Assembly: GCF_010122465.1 (NCBI RefSeq)
Contig: NZ_WLZY01000001.1
Coordinates: 124,001-188,000 of the forward strand
DNA: 64,000 nucleotides
Direction: 5' to 3'
From: Phytoactinopolyspora mesophila
Lineage (GTDB): Bacteria > Actinomycetota > Actinomycetes > Jiangellales > Jiangellaceae
The notes under the pieces were generated by a model, which made no database searches, had not been told where the DNA came from, and worked only from the letters and a program-made list of their open reading frames with translations. A program made the translations under genes and the position numbers. Of this stretch, positions 1 to 6,999 are shown one piece after another (within the stretch, counting starts at the first letter, position 1; each line of letters opens with the position of its first letter).

Positions 1-1
1 T

Positions 2-694
2 CCGCTCGGGCTGCCGACCCAGCCGCAGTTCGGCAACTATGTCGAGATCTGGGAGCGCAGCAATTTTCCGTCGTACTTCATGAACAGTGTCTATGTCACC
101 GGGGTGGGGCTGCTGGTCCTGCTGCTGATCTCCTCGATGGCGGCGTTCTATCTGGCCCGCTTTGACTTCCGGTGGAACAAGGCGCTGCTCATGGTCTTCC
201 TGCTCGGCCTGACCTTGCCGCTGAAGCTGGCCGTCGTGCCGTTGTTCATGCTCATGCAGTCGCTCGATCTGCTCGACACCCGCAACGGTTTGCTCCTTGT
301 CCTGGTGGCCGAGCGGCTGTCATTCGCGATCTTCGTGTTGTACGGCTTCTTCATCACGATGCCGCGCGAGGTCGAAGAAGCCGCGATGGTCGACGGCGCC
401 AATGTCTGGCAGGTCTATTGGCGGGTGGTCATGCCCATGATGCGCCCGGCCCTGGCCACCGTCGCGATCGTGAGCATCGTGAGCATGTGGAACGAGTTCT
501 TCTTCCCGCTGGTGTTCATCCGGAGCGACGAATTGCGCACCATCCCACTCGGGATGCTCACCATCGTCGGGGAGTTCAGCACCGAATGGGCGCTGTTGTT
601 TGCTGGCCTGACACTGTCGTCGGTGCCGATGATCATCGCTTTCGTGATTCTGGCGCGCCAGTTCATGGAAGGACTGACGGAGGGAATCAGGTGA
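2..694 (+). CDS. Carbohydrate ABC transporter permease, MalG/UgpE type (5' partial)
   Basis: Inner-membrane permease of a sugar or glycerol-phosphate type ABC importer. The reading frame is open from base 2, so the N-terminus lies outside the window; the first internal Met is at base 80 and is not the true start. Several hydrophobic segments are visible, and the cytoplasmic EAA loop that docks the ATPase reads EEAAMVDGANVWQVYWRVV. The C-terminus (FMEGLTEGIR) is typical of MalG-like subunits. The stop overlaps the start of the downstream HAD gene by 4 nt (GTGA), so the two are co-translated. The substrate cannot be read from the permease; the phosphatase partner and the EEP genes that follow suggest a phosphorylated or phosphodiester substrate, which is inference. 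Confidence 0.9.
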   Translation, partial: PLGLPTQPQFGNYVEIWERSNFPSYFMNSVYVTGVGLLVLLLISSMAAFYLARFDFRWNKALLMVFLLGLTLPLKLAVVPLFMLMQSLDLLDTRNGLLLVLVAERLSFAIFVLYGFFITMPREVEEAAMVDGANVWQVYWRVVMPMMRPALATVAIVSIVSMWNEFFFPLVFIRSDELRTIPLGMLTIVGEFSTEWALLFAGLTLSSVPMIIAFVILARQFMEGLTEGIR

Positions 695-1506
695 CACGTC
701 GATCGACCCGCGCGATCACCTTCGACCTGGACGACACGCTGATACGCAACGCGTTTGGCAGCTGGGTGATACCGGAGATCGCAGAACACATCACCAACGG
801 CGATCCTGAGGCGGACGTCGCCCGGTCACTTCAGCAGCGGCACCGGAAGGCGTTGGAACGCGGTGACGCACTGGCCGCCTACGACTGGCAGGCGCACACC
901 GACGCGCTGGCCGAGGAGGCCGGGCTCGGCGCCGGAGCGGTCGACGTCGCCGCCGTCGTGCGCCGGCATGCCGTGCCGAGCAAGGTACGACTGGTGCACG
1001 AGAAGACCATCCCGGTGTTGCGAAGCCTGCGCGATGACGGATGGCGAGTGGTGATCCTGACCAACGGATTCCGGGTCTACCAGGAGCCAGTCTTGCGTTC
1101 CACCGGCCTGTGGGACGAGGTGGACCAGGTTCTGACCACCGACGACCTCGGCTGGGCGAAACCCGATCCGCGGGCGTTCGCTGCGGCATTCGGCGGCGCG
1201 ACGACGACCGTACATGTCGGTGACCGGATCGATCACGACATCCGGGGCGCCAGGGGGGCCGCGGTCACGAGTGTGCTGATGCGTCAAGACGCGCCGTTTG
1301 TCGGCCGCATGGCTGAGCTGGACCCCGATCAGCTCGCTGAGATGCGCGGATACCTGCTTGAGGCGGCGGCCGCCCAGCGGGCGGCCATACCGGCCGCCAC
1401 GGAGCCCGCCGACCTGATGCCCGACGCCGTCGTCGCCGACATCGTCGAGCTGCCGCCCGTCCTGGACGAGCTCGGAAAGGAGGCCACGACCGCACGTCAG
1501 CCATGA
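691..1506 (+). CDS. HAD-family hydrolase
   Basis: Soluble Mg-dependent phosphatase of the haloacid dehalogenase superfamily, 271 residues. Motif I is FDLDDTL close to the N-terminus, motif II is ILTNG, motif III supplies the Lys in GWAKPDPRAF, and motif IV is VGDRIDHDIRGAR. The GTG start at 691 overlaps the permease stop (GTGA); a longer frame open from base 172 only shadows the permease and is rejected. After about residue 230 comes an Ala/Pro/Glu-rich tail of unknown function. The stop codon TGA at 1504 forms the first bases of a 50-bp perfect palindrome. The likely role is dephosphorylation of an imported sugar- or polyol-phosphate; the substrate is not known. Confidence 0.85.
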   Translation: MTRRSTRAITFDLDDTLIRNAFGSWVIPEIAEHITNGDPEADVARSLQQRHRKALERGDALAAYDWQAHTDALAEEAGLGAGAVDVAAVVRRHAVPSKVRLVHEKTIPVLRSLRDDGWRVVILTNGFRVYQEPVLRSTGLWDEVDQVLTTDDLGWAKPDPRAFAAAFGGATTTVHVGDRIDHDIRGARGAAVTSVLMRQDAPFVGRMAELDPDQLAEMRGYLLEAAAAQRAAIPAATEPADLMPDAVVADIVELPPVLDELGKEATTARQP

Positions 1507-1553
1507 TCATTGGCTTTTGACCACCGGATCCGGTGGTCAAAAGCCAATGATCA
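1504..1553. terminator. 50-bp perfect palindrome at the 3' end of the HAD gene
   Basis: Two 23-bp arms (1504-1526 and 1531-1553) are exact reverse complements around GATC, which is itself palindromic. The element begins TGATCAT, and its first three bases are the stop codon of the HAD gene. It has no U-tract, as is common for actinobacterial terminators. It probably ends or stabilises the upstream transcript. The TGATCAT ends link it loosely to the repeat families at 13001, 53810 and 63919. Confidence 0.7.
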
Positions 1554-1576
1554 CCGGAGAGGAGAAGGAGTGTGTG

Positions 1577-2527
1577 ATGAATCGAATCTTGCGAAGGCTC
1601 ATCGTCCCCACCGCCGTCACGTTGATCACCGCGTCCGCGGTGGCCTATGCGGGCGCCAGCACCACCTCCACTGATCCGGCCGTGGCGGCCGGCCCGAAAG
1701 ACATCCCGTTGCGGGTGATGTCCTACAACATCGGACATGCCCGTGGCGTGGACGGCGATGTTTCCGTGCATCGTGTCGCGCATCGTATTGCTGAGAGTGG
1801 CGCTGAGGTGGTGGCGTTGCAGGAGGTGGATGTGCATTGGAGTACGCGTAGTGATCTGCGGGATCAGGCTGCGGAGCTGGCGGATCTGCTGGATATGCAC
1901 GTGTACTTTGCGCCGATCTATAGTTTTGAGCCGGGTTATGATCCGGAGAATCCGGGTGGTGAGGACAACATCCCGGCGCCGCCTGGTGCGCAGCAGCGGG
2001 CGTTCGGGTTGGCGGTGTTGAGTGAGTATCCGATTGTCTCGGCGCAGAACCATGATCTGACGCGTCGGGTGGGGCGTGGTCCGGATCGTGGTGAGGTCAA
2101 ACCGATCCACGGCTTCGCCGACGTCACCGTCAACGTCAAGGGTGTGCACGTGCGGGTGTTCAGCACTCATCTCCAGGCCGGCGCCACTCAATTGGGCACC
2201 GACATTCGCACCGCGCAGGTGGCCGAGATGCTGGACATCGTCGGCGACGACCCGGCCAACGCGGTGCTGATGGGAGATCTCAACGCCGCGATCGAACCGG
2301 ACAGCGTGGTGTACCGCCCGGAGATCCTGCCGCTGTTCGACGTGTTCACCGACGCGTGGGAGAAGGGCGAGGGCGCCGGCTACACCTTCCGCGCCGACAA
2401 CCCGGACCGGCGTATCGACTTCGTGCTCGCCACCCCGGACATCGAGGTCGAGTCGGCGGAGGTGCTCGATATCGACGCCTCGGACCACCTTCCCGTCGTC
2501 GCTGATCTGACGCTGCGGCGGCGTTAG
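1577..2527 (+). CDS. Secreted endonuclease/exonuclease/phosphatase (EEP) family hydrolase, paralogue 1
   Basis: Metal-dependent phosphoesterase of the DNase I/sphingomyelinase-like fold, 316 residues, predicted to be exported. The ATG at 1577 follows a GGAGAGGAGAAGGAG ribosome site and begins a basic, hydrophobic signal peptide (MNRILRRLIVPTAV). An upstream in-frame ATG at 1517 lies in the palindrome and is rejected. Catalytic landmarks are VMSYNIGHARG, ALQEVDVHW (metal-binding Glu), THLQAG, LMGDLNA, DRRIDFVLA and a terminal SDHLPVVADL. It is the first of three tandem genes with matching signal peptides. Bases 1766-2099 are nearly identical to the next gene and use many T- and G-ending codons, unlike the flanks. 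Substrates in this superfamily include nucleic acids, phospholipids and sugar phosphodiesters; the specificity here is unknown. Confidence 0.88.
   Translation: MNRILRRLIVPTAVTLITASAVAYAGASTTSTDPAVAAGPKDIPLRVMSYNIGHARGVDGDVSVHRVAHRIAESGAEVVALQEVDVHWSTRSDLRDQAAELADLLDMHVYFAPIYSFEPGYDPENPGGEDNIPAPPGAQQRAFGLAVLSEYPIVSAQNHDLTRRVGRGPDRGEVKPIHGFADVTVNVKGVHVRVFSTHLQAGATQLGTDIRTAQVAEMLDIVGDDPANAVLMGDLNAAIEPDSVVYRPEILPLFDVFTDAWEKGEGAGYTFRADNPDRRIDFVLATPDIEVESAEVLDIDASDHLPVVADLTLRRR
1766..2099 (+). repeat. Near-identical segment shared by EEP paralogues 1 and 2 (copy 1)
   Basis: About 334 bp match bases 2894-3227 with only a handful of differences (for example CGTATT/CGCATT and GAGGAC/GAGGGC), while sequence on both sides is clearly diverged. 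Codon choice inside the tract differs from the rest of the gene. This fits gene conversion or a recombined recent duplication. Confidence 0.85.
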
Positions 2528-2548
2528 CCGTCGTCGTCGCCCTTATCG

Positions 2549-2635
2549 GTGATCGTTGCCGGATTCTTGTCGTCAAGTGCCGGTTTTCCTGACCGGAATG
2601 CCGCTTATGTGGAGCAAGAATCCGGCAACGATCAC
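2549..2635. terminator. Inverted repeat between EEP paralogues 1 and 2
   Basis: The 21-bp arms 2549-2569 and 2615-2635 are exact reverse complements (GTGATCGTTGCC at the outer end) with a 45-nt loop that holds a smaller CCGG-containing hairpin. It lies just after the stop of the first EEP gene and before the ribosome site of the second, so each paralogue may be expressed separately. Confidence 0.65.
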
Positions 2636-2701
2636 AGCAGGGTTGGGCGCTCGTCAGCTGAAGATCACTGGCTCGGTATTACCCAACGAAGGGAGAGGGC
2701 A

Positions 2702-3643
2702 ATGAATCGTGTTCTGCGTCGGCTGGTGATCCCGGCCGTTGCTGGAGTCATGACGGTGTCCGCCGTGATGTATGCGAGCGCGGGTGCTGAGCAAGCGGAG
2801 CCGCCGGCTTCGGCTGCCGGCGGGAAAGGCGTCGAGCTGCGGGTGATGTCCTACAACATCCAGCATGCGCGCGGTGCCGATGATGATGTGAGTGTGCATC
2901 GTGTCGCGCATCGCATTGCTGAGAGTGGCGCTGAGGTGGTGGCGTTGCAGGAGGTGGATGTGCATTGGAGTACGCGTAGTGATCTGCGGGATCAGGCTGC
3001 GGAGCTGGCGGAGTTGCTGGATATGCACGTGTACTTTGCGCCGATCTATAGTTTTGAGCCGGGTTATGATCCGGAGAATCCGGGTGGTGAGGGCAACATC
3101 CCGGCGCCGCCTGGTGCGCAGCAGCGGGCGTTCGGGTTGGCGGTGTTGAGTGAGTATCCGATTGTTTCGGCGCAGAACCATGATCTGACGCGTCGGGTGG
3201 GGCGTGGTCCGGATCGTGGTGAGGTCAAGCCGATTCCGGGGTTCGCCGACGTCACGGTGAACGTCAAGGGTGTGCATGTGCGGGTGTTCAGTGCCCACCT
3301 GCAATCCGGAGCGACGGACGAGGCCGCCGAGATCCGCACTGCGCAGGTGGCTGAGATGCTGGAGATCGTCGGCGACGACCCCACCCGGACGGTGCTGATG
3401 GGCGATCTCAACGAAGACCGTTCCTGGCCGTTCGGCACCATCGAGCCGCTGTTCGACACGTTCGCCGACGCGTGGGAGCTGGGCGGTGAGGGCGACGGGC
3501 TAACCGCATACCTGCCGGAGCCCGATCGCCGGATCGACTACGTCTTGACCAGCCCGGATGTGGGCGTTGACGCGGCCGAAGTGGTGGCAAGCGAGGCATC
3601 CGACCACCTGCCGGTTGTCGCCGATCTGACGTTTCGGCGCTGA
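2702..3643 (+). CDS. Secreted EEP family hydrolase, paralogue 2
   Basis: Exported metal-dependent phosphoesterase, 313 residues. The start at 2702 follows GAAGGGAGAG and begins the signal peptide MNRVLRRLVIPAVAGV; the frame is open upstream to 2549, but that part is the intergenic inverted repeat. It carries the EEP landmarks VMSYNIQHARG, ALQEVDVHW, SAHLQSG, LMGDLNED, DRRIDYVLTS and SDHLPVVADL. Residues encoded by 2894-3227 are almost the same as in paralogue 1, while the signal peptide and the last 130 residues have diverged, so the substrate-facing C-terminal half may differ. All catalytic positions appear intact in both copies. Substrate unknown; a phosphodiester is likely from the family and the locus. 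Confidence 0.88.
   Translation: MNRVLRRLVIPAVAGVMTVSAVMYASAGAEQAEPPASAAGGKGVELRVMSYNIQHARGADDDVSVHRVAHRIAESGAEVVALQEVDVHWSTRSDLRDQAAELAELLDMHVYFAPIYSFEPGYDPENPGGEGNIPAPPGAQQRAFGLAVLSEYPIVSAQNHDLTRRVGRGPDRGEVKPIPGFADVTVNVKGVHVRVFSAHLQSGATDEAAEIRTAQVAEMLEIVGDDPTRTVLMGDLNEDRSWPFGTIEPLFDTFADAWELGGEGDGLTAYLPEPDRRIDYVLTSPDVGVDAAEVVASEASDHLPVVADLTFRR
2894..3227 (+). repeat. Near-identical segment shared by EEP paralogues 1 and 2 (copy 2)
   Basis: Partner of 1766-2099. The boundaries are sharp: similarity drops upstream of GTGCATCGTGTCGCGCATCG and downstream of GGTGAGGTCAA. Confidence 0.85.
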
Positions 3644-3756
3644 CTGCCGCAATCGGGAGCCGGTGGACCGTTGACGATCTTGACCGCCCACGAGTAAACC
3701 GTTGACAACCGCCGTGCCCTCCCCTCGGCGGCTCGTTCGGAAGAAGGAGAGTAGTT

Positions 3757-4776
3757 ATGGCTCGTGTCTTGCATCGGCTCGTGGCTCCCGTTGTCGCGGG
3801 CGGAATGACGATGTCAGTGGTGTTGTATGCGAATGCCGGCGCGGGGCAAGACGAGCCGGACGCACCCGGTGCGGCTCAGCTGGCGGAACCGGTGCCGGCC
3901 GCTACCGTCGGCGACATCAGGGTGGTCAACTACAACCTGTGTGGCGCGGCCGCTCACTGTGACAATCCAGGTGAGATCCTCGATCGCACCGGATACCTGA
4001 TCGACGAGGTGCTGGATTACGACGCCGACATCGTCATGCTGACCGAGGTCTGTTATCTGCAGTACGCCCATATCAGGGACGAACTCGCAGCTGAGGGATA
4101 TGACTACAAGTGGGTCGCCGCCCGTCCCAGAGTCGACTCCTGCACCCCGCCCGGTGGGAACACCTCCGAGCTTGCCTCCCAGAATCTGCTCCGGTTCGGC
4201 CAGGTGCTGCTCGCCAAGAACAGCTTGACGAATCGCGAGGAGATCATGCTGAGCCAGACCAATTACGGTACCGCGACGGTGAGCAAGGCTCTTTGCGCGG
4301 ACGCCGGGCTTGCCGGGTTCGCGCAGGGGGCGATCCGGGCGTGTGTCGCACATCCCAGATCCGGCCGGACCGGACCGGCGGCGAGGGCGAGGTGGGAGCA
4401 GTTGACCACGTGGGCAGCTGAAGTGGACCGGTATCTCTACGGCAACGATCAGCTCGTCATCCTCGGTGGGGACTTCAACGCCGAACCCGGTGACCCGGAG
4501 ATGGACCCCTTCTATGCGCTCGACGGGATCGGTGAGTTCGTCGAGATCGACATGACCAATCCGGACGGCTTCACGCAGGACTGCGTGAACCAGCAGGCGA
4601 CCGAATGCCGCTCCGGGGTGCGCACGTTCGACCACCCGACGGAGGGGCCGAAGAAGATCGACTATGTCTTCTTCTCGGCGGACCACGTGCTCGATCTGGA
4701 AGCGGAAGTCCTCCCGGTCGGCCCGAACTCCGATCACTATCTGCTGCGCGGCCGGGCGGAAGTGAGCGTCGGCTGA
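3757..4776 (+). CDS. Secreted EEP family hydrolase, divergent paralogue 3
   Basis: Third exported EEP-fold phosphoesterase of the tandem set, 339 residues. It starts with ATG after AAGAAGGAGAG, and its signal peptide (MARVLHRLVAPVVAGGMTMS) clearly matches those of the other two. The catalytic domain is much more diverged: VVNYNLCGAA, MLTEVC, LGGDFNAEPGD, KIDYVFFS and NSDHYLL keep the expected Asn, Glu, Asp-x-Asn and Asp-His positions. It has several extra Cys residues (CGAAAHC, CYLQ, DSCTPP, QDCVNQQATEC), consistent with disulfides outside the cell. It does not share the near-identical tract of paralogues 1 and 2, so it probably acts on a different substrate. Confidence 0.85.
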   Translation: MARVLHRLVAPVVAGGMTMSVVLYANAGAGQDEPDAPGAAQLAEPVPAATVGDIRVVNYNLCGAAAHCDNPGEILDRTGYLIDEVLDYDADIVMLTEVCYLQYAHIRDELAAEGYDYKWVAARPRVDSCTPPGGNTSELASQNLLRFGQVLLAKNSLTNREEIMLSQTNYGTATVSKALCADAGLAGFAQGAIRACVAHPRSGRTGPAARARWEQLTTWAAEVDRYLYGNDQLVILGGDFNAEPGDPEMDPFYALDGIGEFVEIDMTNPDGFTQDCVNQQATECRSGVRTFDHPTEGPKKIDYVFFSADHVLDLEAEVLPVGPNSDHYLLRGRAEVSVG

Positions 4777-4787
4777 ACGTCGCCACG

Positions 4788-4839
4788 GGTTGCGTCCTGC
4801 GCGGCGAGTGCCCCAGGCCACTCCCCGCAGGACGCAACC
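4788..4839. terminator. Hairpin terminator after EEP paralogue 3 (GCGTCCTGC family)
   Basis: The 14-bp arms 4788-4801 and 4826-4839 (GGTTGCGTCCTGCG and its complement) are perfect, and an inner GAGTG/CACTC pair extends the stem. It sits 12 nt after the stop codon. The same GCGTCCTGC/GCAGGACGC stem recurs at 19459-19502 after tkt. Confidence 0.7.
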
Positions 4840-4883
4840 TCGCCGGTCGAGCGGGTCATCAATACCAATTTCTTACTTATGCC

Positions 4884-4897
4884 GTAGAGTCATCTAC
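4884..4897. promoter_or_regulatory. Possible operator upstream of the GntR gene
   Basis: GTAGA-N4-TCTAC is a short perfect inverted repeat in a locally AT-rich stretch 35 nt before the GntR start. GntR-family proteins often regulate themselves at such sites. The assignment rests only on symmetry and position. Confidence 0.3.
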
Positions 4898-4932
4898 AGC
4901 ATGAGGGAAGATCAGTCGAGCGCTGGAGGGGA

Positions 4933-5715
4933 ATGAGCTCCGCAGCGGCCCCCCGAGGGCACAAGCATGACATGGTCCGTGACCGGATCATGAGCCTGCT
5001 GGAGAATCTGAACGTCGGGGATCCGATCCCGCCGGAGCGTGCGCTGGGAGAAGACTGCGGTGTGTCGCGTTTGACCGTGCGCCGCGCCGTTGACGATCTT
5101 GTCCGCGACGGCTATCTCACACGACGGCAGGGCAGCGGCACCTATGTGGCCCGTCCGACGGTCGTGCAGTCGCCCACGGCCTCATCCTTCTCGGTCGGCC
5201 TGCGCCGCAGAGGTCTGACGCCGGCTACCCGGGTGCTGAGCGCGGACCGGGCCGATGCCGGAGTGCGCCTGGGCTGGCGGCTGCAGATTGCGCCGTCCGA
5301 CCAGGTGCTCGTCATCCGTCGGCTCCGGCTGGCCGATGGTGAGCCGATGGCGATCGCCACCACTCATCTTCCGGACGAAATGGTGCCCGGGCTCCAGGTC
5401 GACGAACTTGAAACTCGCAGCCTCTACGAGGTGCTCGAGGACCAGTACGGGCTCAAGGTATCGGCCGGTACACAGACGGTCGAGCCGACGGTGGTCAGTC
5501 CCGCGGAGAGCACCGAATTGCAGGTGCCGCCGTACTCACCGGCTTTTCTGTTCCGGACCATCACCCGCACCGGGGAAGGCGTTCCGGTCGAGTTCACCCA
5601 GACGCTGTTTCGCGGCGACCGTTACATGATCACCGCCGAGCTGGACCTGACGACCACGCCGCACGAGGATCTCGGTCACCCGCACGGGCTGGCTAGTGCG
5701 GGTCTGCTCGAATGA
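4933..5715 (+). CDS. GntR-family transcriptional regulator with UTRA domain (HutC subfamily)
   Basis: DNA-binding, ligand-responsive repressor of 260 residues. The N-terminal winged helix-turn-helix is clear (IPPERALGEDCGVSRLTVRR, then VRDGYLTRRQGSGTYVARP at about residues 34-75), and the C-terminal 160 residues form the UTRA ligand-binding domain with its typical VLVIRRLRLADGEPMA and ending FRGDRYMITAEL. It stands directly upstream of the importer operon at 5948 and in the same direction, so it probably senses the imported compound. In Salmonella the 2-aminoethylphosphonate regulator PhnR is also a GntR/UTRA protein next to its transporter, so this pairing is a known pattern. Confidence 0.88.
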   Translation: MSSAAAPRGHKHDMVRDRIMSLLENLNVGDPIPPERALGEDCGVSRLTVRRAVDDLVRDGYLTRRQGSGTYVARPTVVQSPTASSFSVGLRRRGLTPATRVLSADRADAGVRLGWRLQIAPSDQVLVIRRLRLADGEPMAIATTHLPDEMVPGLQVDELETRSLYEVLEDQYGLKVSAGTQTVEPTVVSPAESTELQVPPYSPAFLFRTITRTGEGVPVEFTQTLFRGDRYMITAELDLTTTPHEDLGHPHGLASAGLLE

Positions 5716-5807
5716 CCTGATCGTCTTCATCGTCTAGCCCGTTCGCCGTGGTGCGAGCGGGCCGGTTGTGGTGCGGGAGCAGCTTCGTACGCTGCTCCGA
5801 TGGGACA

Positions 5808-5843
5808 GTTGTCTATAAGTGGTACACAAAAGGTATTGACAAC
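5808..5843. promoter_or_regulatory. Candidate GntR operator upstream of the importer operon
   Basis: GTTGTC at 5808 and GACAAC at 5838 form the ends of an interrupted inverted repeat that encloses GTGGTACAC, which resembles the GT-N-TA-N-AC core bound by HutC-type regulators. It overlaps a good -35 hexamer and lies 105 nt before the binding-protein gene. Suggestive only. Confidence 0.4.
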
Positions 5844-5863
5844 TCGACCACAGTCGATAACCT
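5836..5863 (+). promoter_or_regulatory. Candidate promoter of the importer operon
   Basis: A consensus -35 TTGACA (5836-5841) is followed after 16 nt by TAACCT (5858-5863), a usable actinobacterial -10. It overlaps the candidate operator, as expected for repression by the upstream GntR protein. Confidence 0.45.
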
Positions 5864-5947
5864 TTTGCTGACGCCGCGCGCCGCTCCCACTCGGCCGAGC
5901 CGCGGCGAGAACGCGATGTCGATCGAACCCACCAGAAGGCGGTCATC

Positions 5948-6994
5948 ATGCGCACCACGCTGCTCGGGAGAAACCTGGCACTACTCGGCACGATCGCGCT
6001 CACCGCGATCGGTGCCGTGGCCTGCGGGACGGACGACGGCGCCGGCGGCGCCGGCAGTTCGGGAGAGTCGGTCACCTGGTACACACCGATGCCGGAAGAG
6101 CCGGCCCGCCGCCTCGCCGAGGCCTTCGAGCGAGAATCCGGGATCGAGGTCAAGGTCCTGCGGCAGAGTGCCGGGGAACTGCTGGCCCGTCTCAAGGCCG
6201 AGGCCGGTAATCCGGCGGCGGACGTCGTGGGCCTGGCCAGCGGCGATACCGGGCCACTGGCCGAGGAGAACCTGATCCGCTCGTACGAGTCCGACGCTGC
6301 CGACGACATCGACGACCGGTTCGTCGACCCGGACGGGTACTGGCACGCGAACGAACTCATCCTGATCATGATGGGAGTCCATGCCGACAGGTGGGAACAG
6401 GAGACGGGGGGAGCGCCGATCCCGCAGACCTGGGATGAGCTGCTGATACCTGAGCTCAGCGGCGAGGTCGTGATGCCGAACCCGACGCTCTCCGGGACCG
6501 GCTATACGTTCGTCGCCACCCAGATCTTCCGCCATGACGGCGACGACGACGCTGCCTGGGCCTACCTCGACGGATTCAACGACCTCGTGGGCCAGTACAC
6601 CGACAGCGGGGGAGCACCGTCACAACTGGTCGCCACCGGTGAGTATCTGGCCGGTGTGTCGTTCGCCCATGACCTGCTCAACGTGCGTGATGCCGGCTTC
6701 CCGATCGAATTGGTCTACCCGAGCCCGACCGGCCTGGTGATCGCCGGCAACGCGCTCGTCGAGGACGCCCCCAACCCCGAAGGCGGTGAGGAGTTCATCG
6801 AATGGCTGCAAGGCCGCGACGCCTCGCAGATGATCGTCGACCTGGTCCGCTCCTATCCGGTGCGCGACGACGTGGACCTGCCCGAGGGTGCGATGAACCT
6901 GACCGATCTCGACCTCGTCGACTACGACCCGGTCCGCGCGGGTGACATGCGCGAGGACGTGTCGGCCGAGTACGCCGACCGGTACGGCATCTGA
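5948..6994 (+). CDS. ABC transporter substrate-binding lipoprotein (iron / 2-aminoethylphosphonate type)
   Basis: Extracytoplasmic receptor of an ABC importer, 348 residues. It has a lipoprotein signal with Cys26 after IGAVA, followed by a Gly/Ala-rich linker. The mature part begins VTWYTPMPEEPARRLAEAFE, the pattern of the binding-protein class used for ferric ion, thiamine, spermidine and 2-aminoethylphosphonate. GYWHANELILIMMGVHAD and IPQTWDELLIPELSGEVVMP are typical hinge regions. It is followed after 5 nt by a fused permease and then by an ATPase, giving a complete importer. No ligand residues can be assigned. The phosphatase and phosphodiester glycosidase in the same operon favour a phosphorus-containing organic substrate over iron (inference). 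Confidence 0.85.
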   Translation: MRTTLLGRNLALLGTIALTAIGAVACGTDDGAGGAGSSGESVTWYTPMPEEPARRLAEAFERESGIEVKVLRQSAGELLARLKAEAGNPAADVVGLASGDTGPLAEENLIRSYESDAADDIDDRFVDPDGYWHANELILIMMGVHADRWEQETGGAPIPQTWDELLIPELSGEVVMPNPTLSGTGYTFVATQIFRHDGDDDAAWAYLDGFNDLVGQYTDSGGAPSQLVATGEYLAGVSFAHDLLNVRDAGFPIELVYPSPTGLVIAGNALVEDAPNPEGGEEFIEWLQGRDASQMIVDLVRSYPVRDDVDLPEGAMNLTDLDLVDYDPVRAGDMREDVSAEYADRYGI

Positions 6995-6999
6995 AGGCC

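Noticed and set aside
1265-2488. 407-residue minus-strand frame opposite EEP paralogue 1
   Set aside because: Antisense shadow; its repeated His/Arg/Thr pattern merely mirrors the near-identical tract.
3644-3756. Terminator hairpin between EEP paralogues 2 and 3
   Set aside because: ACCGTTGAC occurs twice but as a direct, not inverted, repeat; no convincing stem was found.
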